From: Rhizobium sp. 32-5/1
GTDB lineage: Bacteria; Pseudomonadota; Alphaproteobacteria; Rhizobiales; Rhizobiaceae
Assembly (NCBI RefSeq): GCF_029537235.1
Contig: NZ_CP120639.1
Span: 248,001-312,000 of the forward strand
Length of the DNA: 64,000 bases
Direction of reading: 5' to 3'
Part shown: positions 26,929 through 36,405 of the stretch, piece after piece
Numbering within the stretch: position 1 is the first letter of the stretch
Layout: each line of letters starts with the position of its first letter
The notes under the pieces: generated by a model
What the model saw: the letters and a program-made list of their open reading frames with translations, nothing else
Database searches by the model: none
What the model was told of the DNA's origin: nothing
Program-made: the position numbers and the translations under genes

Positions 26929-27996
26929 TCAGCCTTTCTTCGCCAGTTGCATCAATGTCACCTGCTGCTGCAGGCGACGTTGCGCCTGATCGACCACCAC
27001 GGCGACGATGATGACGATGCCCTTGATGACCATCTGCCAGAAGGAGGAAACGCCCATCATGACGAGGCCATCCGACAGGATGCCGATGACGAAGGCGCCG
27101 ATGATGGTGCCCCCGATCGTGCCGCGACCGCCGGACATTGAGGTGCCGCCGAGAACGGCTGCGGCGATGGCGTTGAGCTCAAACGAGTTGCCGGTGGCCG
27201 GATGCGAGGCCATCAGTTCCGACGAGATGACGATGCCGACGATTGCCGCGCAAAAGCCTGAGAACATGTAGACGAACATTTTCACGCGGTCGACGCGGAT
27301 GCCGGACATGCGGGCGGCGCGCTCGTTGCCACCGACGGCAAATATCTGCCGGCCGATCGGCACATATTTGGCGACGTAAGCCGCGGCAAGGGCCACGACG
27401 ATCAGGATCCAGATCGATACCGGCAGGCCTATGATCCGGCCGGAACCAAGGAAGCCGAAGCCGGTCGTGGCAAGCTCTTCCTTGCCGACCAGGTTCGGAA
27501 AGGTCTGACCATCGGACGACAAGAGCGCAAAGCCACGGGCAACATAGAGCGTGCCGAGTGTGGCGATGAACGGGGCGACATTCAGTTTGGTGATCAAAAG
27601 CCCGTTGACGGCGCCGATGAGGATGCCAACGACGAGCGTGATCAGGCAGACCTCGACCACGTTGAAAAACATCGTGTAGCCGAACTGCAGATCGATACCG
27701 TTCAAGATCAGGCCACCGGCGACCATGCCGCAGAGACCAACGATCGAGCCGACCGAAAGATCGATGCCGCCGGTAATAATGACGAAGGTCATGCCCATGG
27801 CAAGGAAGGCATTCAGCGCCACATGCTTCGACATCAAAATGATGTTGGCCGTCGAGAGAAAATTCGGCGCGAAGATCGAGAAAAAGGCGATGACGGCAAA
27901 GAGTGCGATGAAGGTCCTGGCCTTCATCAACGTCAAAAGGATCGAGCCGCTGTCCATCGCGGGGGCTTTTTCGGTCGCGGTTGCCGTGGTCATCAC
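26929..27996 (-). CDS. Sugar ABC transporter permease (RbsC/XylH-like)
   Basis: 355 residues, eight to ten hydrophobic segments, with VIITGGIDLSVGSIVGLCGM and NELA-like core ILIGAVNGLLITKLNVAPFI, TLGTLYVARGFALL, and AIAAAVLGGTSMSGGRGTIG, all hallmarks of the RbsC family. Together with the ATPase and binding protein it forms a CUT2-type monosaccharide importer, probably for D-apiose. The start overlaps the stop of the ATPase gene (ATGA). Confidence 0.92.
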   Translation of the reverse strand: MMTTATATEKAPAMDSGSILLTLMKARTFIALFAVIAFFSIFAPNFLSTANIILMSKHVALNAFLAMGMTFVIITGGIDLSVGSIVGLCGMVAGGLILNGIDLQFGYTMFFNVVEVCLITLVVGILIGAVNGLLITKLNVAPFIATLGTLYVARGFALLSSDGQTFPNLVGKEELATTGFGFLGSGRIIGLPVSIWILIVVALAAAYVAKYVPIGRQIFAVGGNERAARMSGIRVDRVKMFVYMFSGFCAAIVGIVISSELMASHPATGNSFELNAIAAAVLGGTSMSGGRGTIGGTIIGAFVIGILSDGLVMMGVSSFWQMVIKGIVIIVAVVVDQAQRRLQQQVTLMQLAKKG

Positions 27997-29552
27997 GCAG
28001 TTTCCCTTATCAATTTCTGTTCGGCCGACTTGTGTCCCTCGGACGCAGCCTTGACGATCAATTCTTCGGTGGCGTCCGCCCGGTCCAGGATTGTCGTGAT
28101 CCGGCCATTGCTCATCACGGCGATGCGATCGGAAAGCGCCATGACCTCTTCGAGGTCGGAGGTCGAAAACAGGATGGCGAGCCCCTCGCCTGCCAGACGC
28201 CGCATGGTCCGGAAGACATCGGCCTTGGCGCCGACATCGATGCCGCGGCTCGGCTCGTCCATCAGCAAGACCTTGGGATTTGTCATCAGCGCCTTGCCGA
28301 TGACGACCTTCTGCTGGTTGCCGCCGGACATCGAGGTGACCTCGAAATCCGGGTTCGGCGCCTTGATCGACAGGTTACCGATCGCATCTTTGATCGCCGA
28401 ACGTTCACGGGCGCCAACGATGTGAAAACCAAATTTCACGAATTTTTCCAGGCTCGCCAGGGTCAGGTTGGAGGCGATCGACAGGACCTGAACAAGCCCC
28501 TCGCGCTGGCGGTCTTCCGGAATGAGCGCGAGCCCTTTGCGGATGCGCGTGGACGTATCCTTCGCGACGACCTCCTCGCCGCCGACGAAGATTCTGCCTG
28601 TTGAATGCGAATGCTGACCGATCACGCATTCGAAAAATTCGCTGCGCCCGGCGCCCATCAGGCCGTAGATGCCCAGAACTTCGCCTGATTTGACCGAGAT
28701 CGACAAATGATCGACGGCGAGACCGCCGGTCCGGCGCGGCAGGCAGATATCTTCGGCGCGGAAGGCTTCCGCACCGAGCTTGTGATCGAGCGACTTTGCG
28801 AAATCCTTGGCGTCCGAGCCGATCATGGAGCGGACGATCCATTTGGTGTCGATATCGAGTACCATCGCCTGGCCGGTGATCTGGCCGTCACGCAGCACGG
28901 TGATGTAGTCGCCGATGCGCATCAGCTCTTCCAACCGATGCGAGATGTAGACGATCGCCACGCCTTGCGCCTTCAGCTCGTTGATCACCTTGAACAGGAT
29001 ATCGACTTCGGCAGCGGAGAGCGCGGAGGTCGGCTCGTCGAGAATGAGGATGCGCGTATCAAGCGAGATCGCCTTGGCGATTTCAACGAGCTGCTGCTGG
29101 CCGATCGGCAGGTCCTCGACCATGGTTTCGGCGCTGATACCGGCGTCCAGCTTGTCGAGAAAGATGTTGGCCTTTGCGATCTGCGCCTTGTGGTCGATGC
29201 CACGCAGGCCACGGGTGATCTCGCGCGTCGCAAAGATATTTTCGGCGACGGACAGATTGCCGAACAGGTTGAGTTCCTGGAAGACCATGCCGATGCCGTG
29301 CTTCTGGGCGTCGGCCGGCGAATTGAACTCGACCTCCTTGCCATCGAGCAGGATGCGGCCAAGCGAGGGCTTCTCGACGCCGGCAATCATCCGCATCAGA
29401 GTCGATTTTCCAGCACCATTTTCCCCGACCAGCACGTTGACCGCGCCGCGTTTCAGCTCGAGGCTCGCATGTTTGACGGCGACGATGCCGGAATAGACCT
29501 TCGTAACGTCGTCCAGTTTCAAGATCGTGTCTTGGGTGTCGGTCAGCGCCAT
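27993..29552 (-). CDS. Sugar ABC transporter ATP-binding protein (RbsA-like, two ATPase domains)
   Basis: 519 residues with two fused nucleotide-binding domains, as in RbsA/XylG/MglA. Domain 1: Walker A GENGAGKSTLMRMI, signature LPIGQQQLVEIAKAI, Walker B ILILDEPTSAL. Domain 2: degenerate Walker A GLMGAGRSEFFE, signature MSGGNQQKVVIGKAL, Walker B VLLMDEPSRGIDVGAK. The degenerate second site is normal for the CUT2 family. Encoded one base after the DUF2291 lipoprotein gene. Confidence 0.93.
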   Translation of the reverse strand: MALTDTQDTILKLDDVTKVYSGIVAVKHASLELKRGAVNVLVGENGAGKSTLMRMIAGVEKPSLGRILLDGKEVEFNSPADAQKHGIGMVFQELNLFGNLSVAENIFATREITRGLRGIDHKAQIAKANIFLDKLDAGISAETMVEDLPIGQQQLVEIAKAISLDTRILILDEPTSALSAAEVDILFKVINELKAQGVAIVYISHRLEELMRIGDYITVLRDGQITGQAMVLDIDTKWIVRSMIGSDAKDFAKSLDHKLGAEAFRAEDICLPRRTGGLAVDHLSISVKSGEVLGIYGLMGAGRSEFFECVIGQHSHSTGRIFVGGEEVVAKDTSTRIRKGLALIPEDRQREGLVQVLSIASNLTLASLEKFVKFGFHIVGARERSAIKDAIGNLSIKAPNPDFEVTSMSGGNQQKVVIGKALMTNPKVLLMDEPSRGIDVGAKADVFRTMRRLAGEGLAILFSTSDLEEVMALSDRIAVMSNGRITTILDRADATEELIVKAASEGHKSAEQKLIRETA

Positions 29553-29553
29553 T

Positions 29554-30198
29554 TCAGCCGCCGATCGTGATGGTGGCGGGCGTGAACAAAGCCGGCTGCC
29601 CCGAGGACGGCAACGGATAGGCGCCGAGCGCTTCGACCTTTTTGCCTTCCAGGCTCTCGCGCGGCAGCTTGTCGAGCGTCAGCCCGATGACATGGGTGTT
29701 GAGGGCCTTGCCGAATTCGGCCCATTGGATCTGATTCTTGAACTCATTGAAATTAACGAAATCGAGGCTGTCACGGATCGCGGTGCCCTTGATGACCGGG
29801 CCGATCTGAATGCGCACATCGCCCTTGCCGTCACCATCGACATCGGTTTCGAGATAGGCGGCGCGGGATTTGGTTTCGGCCTTGACGATCGTACCGGAGA
29901 CCTTGGCTGCAAAGGTCCAGGGCGCGGTACCGTCCTTTTCCTTATGGCCATATTTTGCAGCGGCAGCATCGAGATCGGATGTCGCCAGACTTGAAACGTC
30001 CTGGAACGGGCCGGCACGTGCGATAAGAAACGGAATGACCTTGTCGTCCCACAGGCCCGCCACCTGACGCGCAGGATTGAAGCCGCCGCTTGCTTGCTCG
30101 GCAGCTTCTTCCGCCGTCGGCGTCTTGACGATCTTGCAGCCCGGCAAGGTCAATGCGATGGCGACCATGAAAAAGGCCGCAGCCCGGAACGTCGGCAT
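29554..30198 (-). CDS. DUF2291 family lipoprotein
   Basis: About 214 residues from MPTFRAAAFFMVAIALTLPG, with the lipobox LPGC right after; the open frame to 30309 is longer but overlaps the binding-protein end. Mature part: NPARQVAGLWDDKVIPFLIA and DVDGDGKGDVRIQIGPVIKG, characteristic of DUF2291. These lipoproteins occur in CUT2 sugar-transport operons of rhizobia, between the binding protein and ATPase as here; an accessory role in uptake is inferred, not proven. Confidence 0.85.
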   Translation of the reverse strand: MPTFRAAAFFMVAIALTLPGCKIVKTPTAEEAAEQASGGFNPARQVAGLWDDKVIPFLIARAGPFQDVSSLATSDLDAAAAKYGHKEKDGTAPWTFAAKVSGTIVKAETKSRAAYLETDVDGDGKGDVRIQIGPVIKGTAIRDSLDFVNFNEFKNQIQWAEFGKALNTHVIGLTLDKLPRESLEGKKVEALGAYPLPSSGQPALFTPATITIGG

Positions 30199-30271
30199 GA
30201 AATTCAACTCCGTCACATGGAAAAAGACGCAGGGCGGAAAATTTCCGCCCTGCGCGCATCCTTTGGGAGGA

Positions 30272-32118
<1,847 letters not shown>

Positions 32119-32157
32119 GTTTCCTCACCCGATGTCTCTTTCTCAAAGCACTACAGG

Positions 32158-32187
32158 CAACTGGTATGATGAGTCAATCAGTATGTC
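32158..32187. promoter_or_regulatory. Putative GntR operator, copy 1 (upstream of apnO)
   Basis: CAACTGGTATGATGAGTCAA and the following bases are closely matched at 34937-34966 next to the GntR gene. It lies about 40 bases upstream of the apnO start, suggesting an internal promoter for apnO and the transport genes under the same regulator. Confidence 0.5.
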
Positions 32188-32263
32188 ACGATATCGAATA
32201 GAATTTCGGAAAAGGCGCAGACACGTGCTGTGCGAAGGCAAGGCGGCACGTGAAATATGATGA

Positions 32264-33613
32264 TCAGTCGCGCAATCCATCCCTGATCTGCGCGAAATAA
32301 CCGTCAGACCCGACCTGCCCGCCCTTGAGGGCGATTTGCAGGCCGTTGGTGGCGGCATAATTGCCGTGGGCGGTGCAGAGCGGCGAGCCAGGGGTCTGCG
32401 GTAGCGGCAGAAGCGTCGTCAGTGCCTGCACGTGCAGTTCCCTCAGCGCATGGCTCGACGTATCCCCACCCGCGATCACGGCGCGGCCGAGTTTTTCCGT
32501 CTCCACGAGACGGCGCAGGATTTCGCCGAGCATGCGGCCGAGCCGGTGACGGCTGCCGGCAACGCGGTCGATCTCTCCGCCCTTGTCGGCCGATGGGCCG
32601 AGCGCCGTATGCAGGACAACGCTGCGGCCGGCCTTCAGGCTTTCGATACCTGTCGCGACGGCCTTTTCCAGTGCCAGCCCGCCGCCCTCCCCGACCAGTT
32701 CCACCGGATCAAGCCCGATACCATTAAAACCATCGCCGAGCGCCGTGCGGATCTGCCGCTCGGTGGTCGGCGAAACGCTACCGGAAACGACGGCCAGGCG
32801 ATCGACCTTGCCGGGAAGCGGAAAGGCATCGACGGCTTCGGTGAGATGAGCCGCGTGCCAGGCGGACAGGAGCGCATATTCAACACCGGAGGAGCCGACG
32901 ATAAACCAGCCTCCATCTTTCCGGATGCGCCAGAGCTGGCGCCCGGCCTGTTGCTGGGATTGAGGTCCATCGACGTCGAAGAGCAAAATGCCGTCATGAT
33001 CGCGGCAGAGCGCATACACACGTTCGTCGGCATCCCGCCCAGCCAGCATCGAAAGGTCGGCGAGTTTTGTCTTCAGTTCCGTCTGCTTTGCCATATGCAA
33101 ACGCAGATCGGCTTCAGTCATCGGGGTCACCGGATGGCGGCTCATGACCGGATGGCGATCGATGCGGTATACCTCGCCCTGATAGGCGGCAAAGAGATGA
33201 CCGAAAGCGGTGTAGCGCTTCAACTGGGGCGCGCCGACCAGAAGCGGCACCAGGGCCTGCTCGAAGACCGATTTACCGATCTCGACAGCCGTTCCGATAT
33301 TGCCGACCGTCGGGCTGGAATCGAAGGTCGAACAGACCTTGTAGTGACAGATGTCGGCGTTCAGCGATTTCAGCCATTCAAAGGCCGGCGTCAGGTTTTC
33401 GTGCATCCAGTCCGGCGTCTCGCTGCGGCTGGTGCCGGCAAGGCCGACGGCGCGACAATGGGAAAAGCGCTCAAGCATGGCCGCATCCGGCTGGTCCATG
33501 AACAGCACAGTCGGAACGCCATTGGAGGCGAGTGCCTCCATCACATCCGTGGAACCGGTCAGATCGTCGCCGTAATAGCTCAGCAAAGGGTGCAGACTCG
33601 TCGATATCGTCAT
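32264..33613 (-). CDS. oiaK: 3-oxo-isoapionate kinase (OiaK-like, four-carbon acid sugar kinase/DUF1537 family)
   Basis: 449 residues. N-terminal sugar-binding domain opens with PLLSYYGDDLTGSTDVMEAL, the family signature with its acidic pair; KVCSTFDSSPTVGNIGTAVE follows. The C-terminal nucleotide-binding domain has LAVVSGSVSPTTERQI and AGGDTSSHALRELH, the ATP-binding/catalytic loop. Members phosphorylate threonate, erythronate, denominator-like acid sugars; next to a RuBisCO-like gene and apnO the most likely substrate is 3-oxo-isoapionate. It ends 145 bases from apnO and begins six bases after oiaX. Confidence 0.85.
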   Translation of the reverse strand: MTISTSLHPLLSYYGDDLTGSTDVMEALASNGVPTVLFMDQPDAAMLERFSHCRAVGLAGTSRSETPDWMHENLTPAFEWLKSLNADICHYKVCSTFDSSPTVGNIGTAVEIGKSVFEQALVPLLVGAPQLKRYTAFGHLFAAYQGEVYRIDRHPVMSRHPVTPMTEADLRLHMAKQTELKTKLADLSMLAGRDADERVYALCRDHDGILLFDVDGPQSQQQAGRQLWRIRKDGGWFIVGSSGVEYALLSAWHAAHLTEAVDAFPLPGKVDRLAVVSGSVSPTTERQIRTALGDGFNGIGLDPVELVGEGGGLALEKAVATGIESLKAGRSVVLHTALGPSADKGGEIDRVAGSRHRLGRMLGEILRRLVETEKLGRAVIAGGDTSSHALRELHVQALTTLLPLPQTPGSPLCTAHGNYAATNGLQIALKGGQVGSDGYFAQIRDGLRD

Positions 33614-33618
33614 TTGCC

Positions 33619-34881
33619 CTACTCGCCCTTGCCGCTGCCAAATTTTTCAATCGACGCAGCCAGTTCCGGATGGTCCTTCGCATAGACATCAAGCGGGATG
33701 TCGGCGACGGCAGCTTCCCAGGCTTGCGTAACGGCACGCACGCCTGCCGCCGGGCCGTCCGGATGGCTGACGATGCCGCCGCCGCAGAGATAGAGCAGGT
33801 CGGTGGTCCGTCCGGTGCGGCGGTAGGTCTCCGGCGCCTGCCCGCCCCATTGGCCGGAGCCGGCGACCGGAAGCGCGCAGTCCGACGCGTCAAAAAGCGG
33901 CGTCGTGACGGCTTCGAAGGAGTCCACGAAGCTTTCGTCCGGCTCCCAGTATTTGACGCCGATGCCGTTGATCTGGAACTGATCGACGCCAAGGAGCCGC
34001 CAGAACTGCTGCCAGACCTTGAAATCGAAGCCGATACCTGGATGACGCGTCAGCACATCCCAACCGTTGCGATGGGCGTGCAGAACAAGGCCGGACCGCT
34101 TGCGCAGGAACGCCAAGGCGCCCATGCCGATCGAGTTGATGTTGATGACGGCGCAGTTTCCGCCGGCTTCCACAACCATGTCGTGGTTGCGCATCATCTC
34201 GTCCGGATCGATCGCGGAGATGCCGAAGGCGTACATCACCTTCTTGCCGGTCTTCTGTTCATGATCGAGGATGCGCGGCATGATCGCGGCAATGCGCTCT
34301 TTCAACGGCGAATAGGCCGGGCTCATCAGCTTCTCGTCATCCTTGATGAAATCGACACCGGAGCCGATCAGTTCACCGACCAGCTCGGCGGTTTCCTGGG
34401 GCCGAAGTCCGAGTGCCGGCTTGACGATGGTGCCGATGATTGGCCGACCCGCAACACCGGTCAGTCGGCGGCTGCCTGCAACACCGAATTGCGGGCCGGG
34501 ATAGGCACTTTTAAACGCCTGTGGCAATTGCAGGTTAACGACGCGGATGCCTGTCATGCCACGGATCGAGAAGACTCCACCGACCGCAATCGTCATCAGG
34601 GCCGAAAGATCGGTTCCGACAGCATCGAACGGAAAAGCGATATCGACGTCGGCTCGCTTGATCGGCCCATCCCCTGCCCGCAGTTCCGGCCAGGAGGGCT
34701 GCGCTGCGTCAGCAAGCGGCCTTATGGCGATGACCCGGGCAGCAACCCGCGCCTTGAGTTCTTCGGTTTCGCCGGGCACCGCAACGAAGGTGCCCGTAGA
34801 CTGGTCACTTGCGATCTTGGCGGCCATGGCCTCGACGCTGCCTGTGGTTTCGATGCGATAGGTGATGGTGATCGTCGTCAT
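33619..34881 (-). CDS. oiaX: RuBisCO-like protein, 3-oxo-isoapionate-4-phosphate transcarboxylase/hydrolase (OiaX-like)
   Basis: 420 residues with the RuBisCO large-subunit fold. Active-site segments are visible: IIGTIVKPALGLRPQETAEL (Lys of the first loop), GVDFIKDDEKLMSP (the carbamylated-Lys region with Asp/Glu ligands), LHAHRNG, and the C-terminal phosphate-binding YLCGGGIVSHPDGPAAGV. In the RuBisCO-like branch of D-apiose catabolism this enzyme splits the phosphorylated 3-oxo acid; by its family it is not a CO2-fixing RuBisCO. First gene of the operon, divergent from the GntR regulator. Confidence 0.85.
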   Translation of the reverse strand: MTTITITYRIETTGSVEAMAAKIASDQSTGTFVAVPGETEELKARVAARVIAIRPLADAAQPSWPELRAGDGPIKRADVDIAFPFDAVGTDLSALMTIAVGGVFSIRGMTGIRVVNLQLPQAFKSAYPGPQFGVAGSRRLTGVAGRPIIGTIVKPALGLRPQETAELVGELIGSGVDFIKDDEKLMSPAYSPLKERIAAIMPRILDHEQKTGKKVMYAFGISAIDPDEMMRNHDMVVEAGGNCAVININSIGMGALAFLRKRSGLVLHAHRNGWDVLTRHPGIGFDFKVWQQFWRLLGVDQFQINGIGVKYWEPDESFVDSFEAVTTPLFDASDCALPVAGSGQWGGQAPETYRRTGRTTDLLYLCGGGIVSHPDGPAAGVRAVTQAWEAAVADIPLDVYAKDHPELAASIEKFGSGKGE

Positions 34882-34936
34882 GGAGGCCAGTCCCGGTGTT
34901 CGCAGAAATCAGATTATGAATGTGGAATGGGTCGGC

Positions 34937-34966
34937 CAACTGGTATAATGAGTACATCAATACATG
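34937..34966. promoter_or_regulatory. Putative GntR operator, copy 2 (oiaX-gntR intergenic region)
   Basis: CAACTGGTATAATGAGTACA plus downstream ATCAATACATG parallels the site at 32158-32187 in about 23 of 30 positions. Partial dyad symmetry (ACTxxTATAATxxGTxx). It lies 56 bases upstream of oiaX and 122 upstream of the regulator start, so it could control both. Confidence 0.55.
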
Positions 34967-35088
34967 CAACAGAAACCTTTCCGTTGCTAGATGAATGTGG
35001 ACTGCCGGATCGCTATGCGTTTCCGGCTTTCGCTTTCCTCAAGCAACAGTGCATAATCCCACGAAGAAGCGTCAGGCAGCGAGAAACC

Positions 35089-35829
35089 ATGGGCCCGCAA
35101 ACAGAACAGATCGTCCGCCGCAAACTTTCCGACGAGGTTTTTTCGCGGCTGCGCAGCATGATCACCTCCGGCGAACTGGAACCCGGCGACGAAATGCCGT
35201 CCGAGCGCGAACTGATGGAACGCTTCGGCGTCGGCCGACCCGCGATTCGCGAGGCTATGCAATCGCTGGCCAATATGGGGCTGGTGGTCATTTCCCATGG
35301 CGAACGCGCCAAGGTGCTGGAGCTCACGGCGCAGTCGATCTTCCGCCAGGTCGACATGACCGCGAAGATCATGCTGTCGAAATCCTCCGATTCGCTGGAG
35401 CATCTGAAAAGCGCCCGCATCTTCTTCGAGCGCGGAATGGCGCGCGAGGCGGCGGCGAAGGCTAGCAAGCAGGACATTTCAGCCCTGCGGGAGATTCTGG
35501 AGCGCCAGCGCGCCGCGCTCGGCCAGGCCGAAGCCTTCATCTCTGCCGACATGGAGTTTCATACAAGAATAGCCGCCATTTCCGGCAACCCGATCTTCAT
35601 CGCTATCAGCGAGGCAATGCTTGCCTGGCTCAAGGAATATCACACGGAAATGCTGATTTGGACCGGCAAGGAAAAGCTGACGCTTGCCGAACATGCGGAA
35701 ATTATCACCTGCCTTGAAAGCAACGATCCGGATGCGGCGGAACACGCGGTGCTTCGACATCTGGAGCGATCCCGTGCTCTTTATGCCAGCAAGAACGCCC
35801 GGGGCGACATGGCTCATCTGGCTGGGTAA
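35089..35829 (+). CDS. GntR-family regulator of the apiose cluster (FCD/NanR-like)
   Basis: 246 residues from MGPQTEQIVRRKLSDEVFSR; a much longer open frame upstream (to 33532) is the shadow of oiaX and oiaK. Winged helix: SELEPGDEMPSERELMERFG-type wing and GVGRPAIREAMQSLANMGLV recognition helix. FCD domain follows (FFERGMAREAAAKASKQDIS, ADMEFHTRIAAISGNPIFIA, HAVLRHLERSRALY). Divergent from oiaX, and therefore the presumed repressor responding to an apiose-pathway intermediate. Confidence 0.87.
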   Translation: MGPQTEQIVRRKLSDEVFSRLRSMITSGELEPGDEMPSERELMERFGVGRPAIREAMQSLANMGLVVISHGERAKVLELTAQSIFRQVDMTAKIMLSKSSDSLEHLKSARIFFERGMAREAAAKASKQDISALREILERQRAALGQAEAFISADMEFHTRIAAISGNPIFIAISEAMLAWLKEYHTEMLIWTGKEKLTLAEHAEIITCLESNDPDAAEHAVLRHLERSRALYASKNARGDMAHLAG

Positions 35830-35851
35830 ATGTCATTCGTCGTCACATCAA

Positions 35852-35888
35852 CCTTGCAGATCTGGAATGTTATTCCAGTTTTGCAAGG
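35852..35888. terminator. Hairpin downstream of the GntR gene
   Basis: A long interrupted stem: CCTTGCA (35852) pairs with TGCAAGG (35888), and inside it CTGGAAT-GTT-ATTCCAG is perfect (35862-35878). It starts 22 bases after the stop codon. No U-tract, so factor-independent termination is uncertain; an mRNA-stabilising or boundary hairpin is possible. Confidence 0.5.
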
Positions 35889-36012
35889 ATAATAATGCGA
35901 AACATTGTCCCTCATCTGGCGGAACTGATTGCCACGGGTGCTGGTGCGCGGATCAAATTTCGAGAGTTTCCGCCTATGTGGCTGCAATCGAAAAAAGCTT
36001 GAATGATCAACC

Positions 36013-36405
36013 ATGCCACACAAGCATCACGCTGCCCGCCGTCATCACATCGGCAAGATGAAGTTCAAGTTGACGACTGGGTGGAATATGATGCGGGTCT
36101 GTGCCGACGTGGCAGTCTGCCCCTTTGGATGACGTCGGAGGCTGTTGACGGTTGCTCAGCACCACGTCGCAAGACAAGAGGTGGCCAGCCGCGTTATTCC
36201 GATCTCGCTATCGAGACGCCGTTGACGCTGGGCCTCGTGTTCGGAGTTCGGCTGCGGCAGACTGAAGGATTTTTGAGCTCCGTGCTTGCGCTGATGGGGT
36301 TGGATCTGCCAGCCCCCGACCACACAACACTAAGCCGTCGGGGAGAACCTGGAGCCCGCCCGCCAGACGTAGCAGGTGTCAGTCTCTGCCGGATGGTCTT
36401 TTGCC
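36013..36405 (+). pseudogene. IS5-family transposase, N-terminal fragment
   Basis: In shifting frames the plus strand reads MPHKHHAARRHHIGKMKFK, WVEYDAGLCRRGSLPLWMTS, GQPRYSDLAIETPLTLGLVF, GLDLPAPDHTTLSRRG and TWSPPARRSRCQSLPDG. This is the N-terminal third of an IS5-type transposase of the group with a DUF772-like leader. It stops at about 36405, where the autotransporter stop codon begins, so the breakpoint is right at the gene end. Confidence 0.7.

Noticed and set aside
33619..34881. Interpretation as a CO2-fixing RuBisCO large subunit
   Set aside because: Context (DUF1537 kinase, apnO, apsD) and length of 420 residues fit the RuBisCO-like OiaX group; no small subunit, no phosphoribulokinase nearby.
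33532..35829. 765-codon plus-strand open frame
   Set aside because: Only its last 246 codons (GntR regulator from 35089) are real; the rest is the antisense shadow of oiaX and the start of oiaK.
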